NCBI GenBank assembly: GCA_039707465.1
Contig: CM077647.1
Coordinates: forward strand, 117,802,610 to 117,866,609
DNA from: Rhabdophis nuchalis
Lineage: Eukaryota > Chordata > Lepidosauria > Squamata > Natricidae
Direction of reading: 5' to 3'
Length of the DNA stretch: 64,000 nucleotides
A model generated the notes under the pieces. It had not been told where the DNA came from, did no database searches, and saw nothing but the letters and a program-made list of their open reading frames with translations. Positions 1-10,900 of this stretch are shown here, piece by piece. Within the stretch, counting starts at the first letter, position 1. Each line of letters begins with the position of its first letter. The translations under genes and the position numbers were made by a program.

Positions 1-700
1 GGTATAATAACGAAGGTAATCCAGAAAGGAAAACACAAATCCAAAAGAGAAAAATTCTTCATCAATAATTAGAGGAAGTCCAAATCACAAAGAGACACTG
101 GTAATTTTCCATAGGTCATAGTCAGTCGGGGACAAAGAGAAGCCATTTTCCGCCCAAACTCAGAGCCCGAGGGAGAAAGCGGTTAAAAAGCAAAAAAGAA
201 ACTGTTTCAGCCAGACCTAGAGACATAATTGCAAACAAGCCGCAAAATACTTTCCCTAGTTAGAGACCATCCGGATCGAAAGTTTCCGATTTCTCGCAAC
301 GAGGCATTTCCAAGTGCCGCTTTTAGTCCAAGGGGGGGTTTTTGGGAACAAACACCCCCCTCCTGTCCCTTTCAGCCCGGCTGACAGTACAAAAAAAAAA
401 GTTTTAATAGCTCACTCTCCGCTCGCAGCTGAGGTCCCGAAAAGCCTCCCGACTCTTCCGATCGTCTCTCTGCATAGAATTAAATGGTGCCGCCAACCTT
501 TGGCGAAGGAAAAGCCCCCCGCAGCATGTCCTCTTCCGCCTAAGCCGAGGATCGGGGTCGCTTTCCCCACTGCCGTGGGGGGGGCTTCCCCGTCGAGCCG
601 GCTTTACGGGAGAAACCCCAAACAAGGGGCAGGAAAAGAAACAAAGCGGCGAGCGAACCCTGAGTTCGCCCGTCGCCGCCGGAGCCGGAACCGGAAGTCA
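1..700. other. CpG-rich unclassified segment in HGSNAT intron
   Basis: Positions about 420-690 are unusually GC- and CpG-rich for this window, with AT-rich sequence on both sides. Read on the minus strand the segment resembles a GC-rich LINE 5' leader, possibly L1, but no ORF homologous to a known protein was recognised. It lies downstream of the last HGSNAT exon visible here (1881-1950), so it is intronic to that gene. A retrotransposon 5' region or a retrocopied first exon are the main options. Confidence 0.35.
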
Positions 701-1015
701 ATTATTGTATTCTTTTATCTTAATTTTTATCTATTTTTCCCCTTCTTTTATTTTGTTTACTTCTCGAATCTGTACACTTTAATCAGCAGGTTTTGGTAGT
801 GGTTTTGTAGGGGATGATATGCCTGAGCCTGAAGGAGGGGTCAAAGGAGTTATCAGTTATAAGTCCTTGTGTGTCCACAAGAGATCCCTGGTGCTTGACA
901 GGTTTTACTGTATTGCTTTTATTGTATATGAGTCTGTTTTTAATATGATGTTTTTGTATTCTAGCTACTTTGCTGGTCATTGACTATAAATAAAATAAAA
1001 TAAATATTATGCTAT
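700..1015 (+). repeat. Possible LINE/SINE 3' tail with AATAAA-rich end
   Basis: AT-rich segment ending in a run of AAATAAAATAAAATAA near 985-1005, which looks like the 3' simple-repeat tail of a plus-strand retroelement. The family was not identified. From 1015 to 1618 no further structure was seen beyond ordinary intronic sequence. Confidence 0.3.
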
Positions 1016-1618
1016 GCTTTCTATGGAAAAACATATAGTTTGATATTGGGGGGTTCAGAGCTCAGCTCTTGAAAGACTAGGGAACAAGTTAATTGGTTTT
1101 ATAAGACTCATCAATTTTCTTTCTTTTTGTTTTAACAATTAGCCATCATAGATACAGATATTTTATTGTAGTATTTAGCCATGCCCTCCACAACAACTAT
1201 ATGGTGAGAATGATCCCTATATTCTTAAAATGACTAAATGAGCACATTGACCCAAATAGCTTGGCTAATTCTGTACATTCACCACTGTACCATTTGGTCA
1301 TTAAGATTGCAAAAGGAATTCATAGAACATTTGGTGCTCTTTTATTTATATTTGGCCTCATCCTAGAGCAAAACGAAGAGTAAGTATAGCATTCTTCTCT
1401 AGCATAACTAAACAAAGGTCAGTACTAATATCATATCAAATGATAATAGAGCAATCTATTTAGGCTGAAACAATGATATCCATTTATGCAAGCTTTACTA
1501 AACTCAGTTTGACTTTTATCTCTTTTTAAGCAAAAATCATAAAAGAACAAGTGCATGTAGTTCAATGTCTGAAGCATTTATATGAAAAGCAACGCAGGTG
1601 CAGTGATGTTAGGTTGTT

Positions 1619-1700
1619 TGTTTTTTTTAATTTATTTATTTTTAATCGCATTTATATCCCACCCTTCTCCACAAAGGAGCCAGGGTGGCTACCCAGGTTA
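1619..1700 (-). repeat. L2-like LINE 3'-end fragment
   Basis: A short fragment with the same layout as the 3' end of the larger L2-like element at 2222-5945: a TTTA-rich stretch, then a decayed version of the ACCCCGCCCTTCTCC block and the CCAGGGTGGC block. Orientation is minus. It is 5'-truncated and too short to code. Confidence 0.6.
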
Positions 1701-1880
1701 CCTTCAAATGCTTTGAACGTTATTTGTGATGGTTTTGAAACAATTATTTCATGATCATAAAGCTCTCAGGCTTAATGGTCAACATGCATGACTGAAGTCA
1801 TCTGAAGAGAACTTATTTGTAAAGAGAACAATCCAATTATCAGTAAATAATTTATATGATCCAACTATTAAAGAACTTAC

Positions 1881-1950
1881 TGAATTAATAAGTCGATCAG
1901 TTTCTCTAGGATCCATCTTTTTGAAGAACCATTTTCTTACTGGTTCAGTG
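1881..1950 (-). CDS. HGSNAT: HGSNAT coding exon 6
   Basis: The acceptor TTTATAG precedes 1950 and a strong GTAAGT donor follows 1881. It encodes a basic cytosolic stretch ending [23 protein letters not shown] matches the human protein directly. The exon is 70 nt and ends in phase 0. The next exon was not found in 1-1880 and should lie outside the window. Confidence 0.9.
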
Positions 1951-4900
1951 CTATAAAACAGAAACTTAGAATATCAGATTTTAGTCTTGAATAACACAAA
2001 TGTTCTTCTAAAATCATCATCCTGAAAACATTGTCACAATTAAGCACTTTAAAGCCGTTAAAATAATTTTCTCTCAAAACAAGGCAATTATGGGAGCCAA
2101 CTGATAAAGTTTTAAGTGGAGAAAGTCCCCACTGAAGGCCCTTTCCTTAATAAACATAAAAAATAAACATAAAGAATCCAAAAGCATGTATTTTGAGAAA
2201 GATTTCTGGGATAAATCTCAATTTATTTTATTTATTTATTTATTTTATTAAATTTATACCCCGCCCTTCTCCTTGTTAGGACCCAGGGCGGCGCACAGGG
2301 ATGTTAAAATACATACAAAATATATAAAATATATGAAATTTAAAATACTTATTCTAATAAATAAACCCTGCGCTAAAAACCAAATTAAAATCCCAAGTTT
2401 AAAAACTATCTAATAGTCAGTATGGAGGTTATGCTAGGCCGGCTAGATGAAATAGGTGTGTCTTCAGACACTTGCGGAAGAGGCGGAGGTCGGAGATGGT
2501 GCGGAGTTCAGGGGGTAAGTCGTTCCAGAGGGCTGGGCCCGCCACAGAGAAGGCTCTCCCCCTGGGTGTCGCCAGTCGGCATTGTCCAGCCGACGGCACC
2601 CTGAGAAGGCCCTCTCTGTGGGAGCGTATCGGTCTGAGGGATGTATGGGGCAGGAGGCGGTCTCGCATATAACTAGGCCCCGAGCCATGGAGCGCTTTAA
2701 AGATGGTCGTTAAAACCTTGAAGCGCACCCGAAAGACCACAGGAAGCCAGTGCAGCTCGCGCAGGATAGGTGTTATGTGGGAGTGTCTAGGCGCTCCCGT
2801 AATCACCCGCGCGGCTGCGTTCTGGACTAGCTGCAGCTTTCGGGTGCACCTCAAGGGAAGCCCCATGTAGAGAGCATTACAGTAGTCGAGTCGAGAGGGG
2901 ACGAGTGCTTGAGTGACTGTGCGTAAGGCACCCCGGTCCAGTAAGGGGCGCAATTGGCGCATCAGGCGAACCTGATGAAACGCCCCCCTGGCCACGGCTG
3001 CCACATGATCTTCCATAGACAGCCGGGAATCCAGGAGGACACCCAAGTTGCGCGCCCTCTCCACGGGGGCCGGTGTTTCGCCCCCAATGGCCAGAGTTGG
3101 AATAATCTGGCTGAACCGAGGCGCCGGAAGCCACAGCCACTCAGTCTTGGACGGGTTGAGCCTGAGTTTGTTACCACCCATCCAGATCCGTACGGCTTCC
3201 AAGCACCGGGACATAACCTCGACGGCATCGTTGGGGTGGTCTGGGGTGGATAAGTACAGCTGAGTATCATCAGCGTACAGATGATATCCCACCCCAAAAC
3301 CACGGATGATCTCACCCAGCGGCTTCATATATGTGTTGAATAGGAGGGGCGAGAGGACCGACCCCTGAGGAACCCCACATATGAGGGGTCTCGAGGCCGA
3401 CCTTTGCCCCCCTGTCAACACATATTGCGACCGACCAGAGAGGTAGGATGAGAACCACCGCAAAACGGTGCCTCCCAGCCCCAACCCCCCAGTCGGCGCA
3501 ATAGGATACCATGGTCGATGGTATCAAAAGCCGCTGAGAGGTCTAATAGGACTAGGATAGAGGAATATCCTCTATCCCGCGCCCTCCAGAGATCATCAAC
3601 CAACGCGACCAATGCCGTCTCGGTGCTGTGCCCGGGTCGGAAGCCGGACTGGCGCGGGTCTAGATAATCAACTTCCTCCAAGTGTCGCGGAAACTGTTGA
3701 GCCACCACACTCTCAACAACCTTCATTAGAAAGTGGAGGTTGGAGACGGGACGATAGTTCTCTAATAATGCTGGATCCAGGGACGGCTTCTTGAGGAGGG
3801 GCCTTACTACCGCCTCTTTGAAGACGGCAGGCAAGGACCCCTCACTCAAAGATGCGTTGACAATGCCCTGGAGCCAGCCTCGTGTCGTCTCCCAGGATGC
3901 CAGTACAAGCCAGGAGGGACACGGGTCCAATAAACATGTGGTAGCCCTAAGTCTCTTTGACAACTTGTCCATATCCTCGGTGGTAACAAAATCAAACTCC
4001 TCCCAAGATGGTGTCACAAGAACAGCCTCGGCCCGCTCGACTGGGCCACTGTCGATGGAGGGTAGCTCGTTCCAAATCCGAGTGATTTTCTCCTGCAGAT
4101 AAATCCCAAATTCCTCTGCTCGACCCTGTAAAGGGGCTTCCCGCGGCCTCTGTTGAAGGAGGGAGCGGGTCACCCCAAACAGGGCGGCAGGGCGGTTATC
4201 TGCGGATGCAATAAGAGTGGCACAATACTCACGTTTGGCCACTCTTATCGCCACTAAGTAAGTCCTAATATGGTCTCTCACTAGTGTTCGGTCGGCTTCG
4301 GAGCGAGAGGATCTCCATCTGCTCTCTAGGCATCTCTTGTGGCGCTTCATCCCCCTAAGCCCCTCGGTAAACCAAGGAGCCCAGGTGGTTCGTCGCCGCA
4401 AGAGAGGCCGCAAGGGCGCGACTCGGTCCAAGGCCCCCATGGCCGCACTTAACCATGCGGCCACTAGGTCCTCAGTCGAGTCGCGGGGCAAGTCCACAGG
4501 AATTGGCCCAAGCTCCCTTTGGAACCTTATCGGGTCCATCAGGAGCCTGGGGCGGAACCATATAGGAATATCCGGTTCCGCCTCCCCGCAGTGAGGTGTG
4601 GCAATCGGAAAGTCGAGCCGAAGGAGAGCGTGATCTGTCCATGACAGGGGTGTGATGACTAGATCCCCTATTCCCAGATCACTACTCCACTGTCCCGAGA
4701 CGAAGATTAGATCCAGGGTGTGTCCGCCCTCGTGGGTAGGGCCTACAACTACTTGGGTCAGGTCCATGGCTGTCATGGAAGCCATGAACTCCCGAGCTAA
4801 TCCAGAGGTTTCGCCTGCTGACGGCAGGTTAAAGTCCCCCATGACTAACAATCTGGGGGTCTCCACTGCCGCCTCAGCTATCACCTCTAGGAGCTCGGGC

Positions 4901-7900
4901 AGGGCTGTTGTTGTATAGCGAGGAGCCAGGTATACAACTAACACGCCCAACTGCCTCCCTAGGCCCCACTTCACGAGGAGGGACTCGCACCCGGTCGTCT
5001 GAGGGATCGTGGTCTACTTTGGCTCAAGACCTTCCCTAACCATAATCGCCACCCCCCCACCCCTCCCTAGGGCCCTAGGCTGATGAAAGGCTCGGTATCC
5101 TGGTGGGCACATTTCTACGAGGGGATGTCCTCCCTCGTGGCCCAAGCAGGTCCGGGTCCCCCTCTGACACAAGGTCATGGATGAGGGGGGCTTTTTGTAC
5201 CACGGACCTGGCGTTGCATAGCATCAGCCTAGGGCCCCGGGTCTGTGGTTCTTGCCCACCTAGTCTGCGATGGGAGCATGGGAGGTCGGAGTGCGTGACC
5301 GCCTGTAACCAGCGGCCACAGTCCTCCAACCGATGTCCATCCCATCTCCCACCGCCCCTGCCCCTCCCCAAGACCGAATTGATGGAGAATACCTCCGTGG
5401 CAACGACCCCCCCTTCCCCCTCCTCCGTTTCTCTACTTCCGCCGGCCGGCCTTATAATTTGGCGTCCCCCCACCTGACTATCCCCTCCCTCCTCCCTGGA
5501 ACCCCCTAAAATCCGAATTAAAAAATTACAAAGAAACCCCCTGAGCTTGCGCTTCGCCCACCTCTCAGGAGCAATAAGTCCATCCTCGAAGTGGGCCCGA
5601 GTTAAACTAGGGGGCCAAGCCTGCGAGAGGGCAGAATCTCGCAGGCAAAGGAGGTCACGCCTCGAATACATTTCTAGGGGAACACGAAGGCTGCATAAAC
5701 CAGGGGAACGTAATTGCAAGTTAATGTTTAGTTAGTTAGAAAGAGTCCAGATAAAGTGCAGGTGTAAAGTGGCAGTGTACAGTGCAAATAATAGGAGATG
5801 GTAAATCCATAGGGGTAGGAGGGGTAAAGTCAGATAGTCCAAAAGAAAGTCCGGCAGATGGGAAAGATCGCAGTTCAGCCCCTTTAAAGGGCCCCATCCA
5901 TCTGCCCTCTTCAGCCACACAGGCCTCAGTCTGCATTTAGTGCCGTGCAGCTAGATGGTCCACTGCACGGCCTGATGGTAAATGCTGCCATGTGCAGGCT
6001 TGGCTTACCTCCTCCAGTCCCATGCACTCACTCCCAATACATTGCCATATTGTTCAATGATCCAAATTAAGGTTTAACGCAAATATGGAAAAATAATGTA
6101 TACATCCAATTAGTCTCATTTTAAAATATTTACTTACTTTATGCAAATCTGTCCAATCATCAGAACAATGAAAATACCCATGTAGATGAGAAATGCAAAT
6201 AAAATAGCTGCATAAAAGAACACATAATTACTGTAAACAATAAGGTATACATTCTAGAGCAAATTATTTCATATAATTCTTTTTTTTTTTAATGTGCTTA
6301 TTAGGCTTATAATTAAAAGTTTATTTCCAAGGTTGAAACCAAACTTTATAAAAGTATAAAAAAGGCATGGTGTTCCCATATTTAATGTAAACCATAAAAT
6401 GGATTTCTTTTTCACTTTTTGACAAACATTTTGTGAAATACTAAAACTTTTAAATTATTCAATTCTTTCAAGAAGCATTATGAAAGGTCTTCACTGTAAT
6501 AAACATTTTTATGTTGGCTTCCTGGAAAAGGATTAGGTAGGAAAAAAATAATAATTAGACATTACACTATAGCAAAGTGTAACAACGTATTAAAATATTT
6601 AGATTAAACACTAGGTAAGTAAACCACATAAACCTTATGTGACTCCCATACAATACCCTAAAAATAGCCTACATAACTATATTTCTTGCTAATGGCAAGA
6701 CACCATCTACAAAGATATGCAAGCCACAGGCCTGTTCCCTGGAGACGCAGTTGACTGTGCAACATGGCCTTCAATGATCCAAAAAGCAGACCCTGCACTT
6801 GCGGGAATATGCTAGGAAGAAGAAGGTGACTCTATTTGTTTTCAAAGAGGTAGTTGTTTGCCCTCTATTCAAGAAAGCTGTACTGAACAATTTCAACCTT
6901 TCAATTAAATTTTCCTTTCAATTAAAAGTGGCACTAATTTTTTGATCACTTTTGGTGGGGTGGGGTGGGTAGTCCATCCATCTGGCTTTCTTTGATCTCT
7001 CGGTGAGTTTGATACCATCAATCATGGCATCCTTCTGGATTGACTCAAGAGGTTGGAAGTAAGAACCATGAGGTTGTATTAGTTGTCCTTTTTCTGAAGC
7101 CTGCAGCAGTTGGTGTTGATTCAGGTAATCCTTGACATGACAATTGACCTCAAAATTTTTGTTGCTAAATAGACATTTGTCAACTGAGTTTTGCTCCATT
7201 TTAAATCTTTTGTTGCCACAGTTGCCATAGCAGCTGCTCGGAAGTTGGATTGGCCTCCTGGAACACCACTGATCAGCTGTTCCAGGCAGCGGGTATCGCT
7301 GCTGCCATTTGCCGCTGCTGCCTGTCACCCATATTTGCTCCATAAGACTCATAGACATTTCCAACCACTTATGGGAGGAAAAAAAGGTTTGGTCTTAGGA
7401 AGCCAAAAATACGGTAATCAAGTATGAGAAGAAACAAGCTGAACTGTTCAGAAGTGACTGCAGAGTTAGTTGGCAACTTTCCACTCTGCAAGTCTTAGGT
7501 TCCTCTTGCCCTATAGGAACTGACTTGGGATAGCACACCTGCACAGAAATAGTTAAGCCTAACGTGACTGTACAACAACTAGTCAGTTTTGTAAATGAAT
7601 TAAGGCTAAGCATTAAGGCAACTAACAAACAATACAAGTTATAAAAGTTTAAAGTAACATACGTAGATAGCTGTTGAAAGGACTTTGACTGATAACTATA
7701 TCACATGTAATGTTGTTCTGGAGATGCCTAATCCTTAAGGAATAGTTTCCATATTCTCCAAAATGATAATGAATCCTAGAGACAGCAAAGAGGGGGGAAA
7801 ATTGTGAAGTTAGTTCAGGTTAGAACAATTCTGACAACATATGAACAGAAGTAGTGCCCTTAAAAATTTAAATGAGCTAAAAATAAATAACCCCATTAAA

Positions 7901-10900
7901 CATAATCTTAAATTAATCCAGTTTTCCAGATATGTTAATATCTGATACATTAGGTTATCCAAATTGTTAAGAAAGAGGTTCCATAAATCTCACATAAAAT
8001 GCTGTTACTTCTCATAAAGTTGGGAGTCTCCAACATACCTGACCACTTTACAGCCACTAAAGAAACAGAGAACTTTAAGCACTATGAATATATTTGGATG
8101 TTTTCTTACTGATATGTAAGCTTATGAAATACATGCAAATCTCAACAATTCTCGATATGCTCACTTTCCTCATATTATACTTCCCATTTCATTTGCTGCA
8201 ATTTCTATCTTTGAACTGTTTATCCTACCATTTATTGTTTCATGTTTTCTAATATAATTTTGCTTTTACACAGATGTTTGGATATAGTCATCAATACACT
8301 TGCCTATTTAATTTTATTTACATAATGTTAATGTTTTGACATTTCAATCCCTTTTTGGATAAATTATCTGAATAAATTACTTACAATACATCTGTGATTT
8401 CTTTAAGTGATAACCACATAGCAGAAACTATGCCTCATAAAAGGACTAACCTGCACAGTTCTTTTCCTTCTTTAACATTATTGACCATCAGTGTGAGAGC
8501 ATGCTGAGTATCAATACCTAAGTGAGTTTCTTTCGATGTTCTGTTCATCGGGACAGAAATCAGCTCCTGTTGCAAACACTAAAAATGAGGAAAAAAGAAT
8601 AAAGACCACAACAAATTGATTTGCCTTGCAGTAGATGAACCAATATTATGTTTAAAATAAAAAAACAAATAGAAGGGTTACTGGATCTAGAATAAGCAAT
8701 GTGGTTTGTGCTAAAAGAAATAGTTGCCTGTTGAAACTATATAATTATCTATAGAAATAAAAATGTAAAATAGTTTGTACGAATCCACTAATCTCAAAAA
8801 CTACTGGACCGATTTACCTCAATTTTTCACACAATTTTCACGAGGACTTCCGATAATAGAATACCTACTCATTTTGTGCCTAGCACACGTGTGTCATGTG
8901 CAAGGTACACAAATGTAAAATGTACCCACTGATCATGTTTTCAACTCCCTGTAGCCCCACCCATCAGACTGCTTTTCAACTATCAGTGTTGGAAGAGGCC
9001 TCATATGGAGGCCTCTTAGGGCCAAAAAGGCACAGAGGATAGCAAACTCCCAGGTGGCCCATAGAGAGAGAGGGAGAAATACAGTTTAATAAAAGAGGGA
9101 CCAAGGGAGACAGGATAGCAGCCTTCCAATATCTCAGGGGCTGCCACAAAGAAGAGGGAGTCAAGCTATTTTCCAAGGCACCTGAGGGCAGAACAAGAAG
9201 CAATGGGTGGAAACTAATCAAGGAGAGAAGCAACTTAGAACTGAAGAGAAATTCCCTGACAGTGAGAACAATTAATCAATGGAACAGAAGTTGCCTCCAG
9301 AAGTTGTGAATGCCCCAACACTGCAAGTCTTTAAGAAGATATTGGATAGCCATTTGTCTGAAATGGTATAGGGAGTAATGGCTAACCTTTTTTGGCTCGC
9401 GTGCCAAAAGCAGGGGAAATGCAGGGGCGATGTGCATAGGTGTGCCACATCCATAATGCTATGTGCATGACCCCCTGCATTTGGCATGCTTTTTATGTTC
9501 TCCCCAGACTCCAGAGGCTTTATAGGAGCCTGGGGAGGGTGAAAACAGCCTTCCCCCACCAGAGGGCAAAAAACAGCCTCAAAAGAAGGCCTAAATCAGC
9601 TGGCCAGGGCACACATACACACTGAAACTGACAGGGCAATGCCTTGCATGCCCTAAGAAATGGTTGCGTGTGCCACCTGTGGCACCTGTGCCATAGGTTC
9701 GCCATCATGGGTATAGGGCTTTCTGCCTAGGCAGGGAGTTGGACTAGATGACCTCCAAGGTCCCTTCCAACTCTGCTATTGTATTATTGTATTACAGTAG
9801 GTAGGTAGATAGAGGGGTAGATAGAGAGGGAGAAATAAGGTAGGTAGGGTGATTGATAGAGAGGGAGAAATACAGTAGGTAGGTAGGTAGGTAGGTAGGT
9901 AGGTAGAGGGAGAAAGGAAGAAATATAGTAGGTAGGTAGGTGGATAGATAGATAGGGAGAAATATGGTAGGTAGGTAGATAGGGTGATAGATAGATAGGG
10001 AGAAATACAGTAGGTAGGTAGGTAGGGGGATAGATAGGGAGAAATACGGTAGGTAGGTAGGTAGAGGAATAGAGAGAGCGGGAGAAATACAATAGGTAGG
10101 TAGGTAGAGGGATAGAGAGGGGGAAATACAATAGGTAGGTAGGTAGATAGAGGGAGAAAGGAAGAAATACAGTAGGTAGGTAGGCGGAGGGATAGATAGG
10201 GAGAAATACGATAGGTAGGTAGGTAGAGGGATAGATAGAGAGGGAGAAATACAGTAGGTAGGTAGGTTGGGGGTTATATGGTGGTTGTATGTATGTGTGC
10301 AGGTGTAGATCTACACATAGAGTGGCTGGCCATTTAACCAGACTGGGCCACAGCAACGCGTGGCCGGGTATAGATAGTATTCTAATATTTTAAAAATGGC
10401 TTGGTTTTATATATTCAGAGTTCTAGTATCTAAAATAAAATATACTTAATTGGGCCAGCTGTATATATTTGCTTATGATTAGACCAGTTTTCTTCCATAA
10501 CTATCACTCAGTTCAAACATGAATCATGGTTTACAAGTTTGAATTGCAGTTTGATTCAGATGAAGCATTTCATCCAACTTGAATCATTGTATAAATATTT
10601 TGATTATAGGACTTTCCCCTCCCCTCAAGATTTTCATTACCTCATAACAATAATCTGAGACCCAATAAATTGACAAGTTGTCAATGAGCAATTCATTATG
10701 AATTTGTAATAAAGCTTGATCCATTTTCAAGTTCCACTGAGGCCGTCTGGATATATCTAGAATTAAAAATGAAGATGATTTAATATTTATGTATAAAAAA
10801 AATTGTCTAGCAATTGAGACTTGAAAATCCTAGAATTGTCTTTTTTCTTGTGTACTTTGAGGCCTCAAAAAACATTTCAGAAAGGAAAGCATAACCAGTA

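Noticed and set aside
314..799. 161-codon plus-strand ORF in the GC-rich block
   Set aside because: GC-rich sequence opens frames by chance; product is low-complexity then hydrophobic from a T-rich tract, with no domain.
9784..10356. 190-codon minus-strand ORF (Tyr-Leu-Pro-Thr repeats), and the similar 45705-46106 frame
   Set aside because: Read-through of the (GTAGG)n-type array; not a gene.
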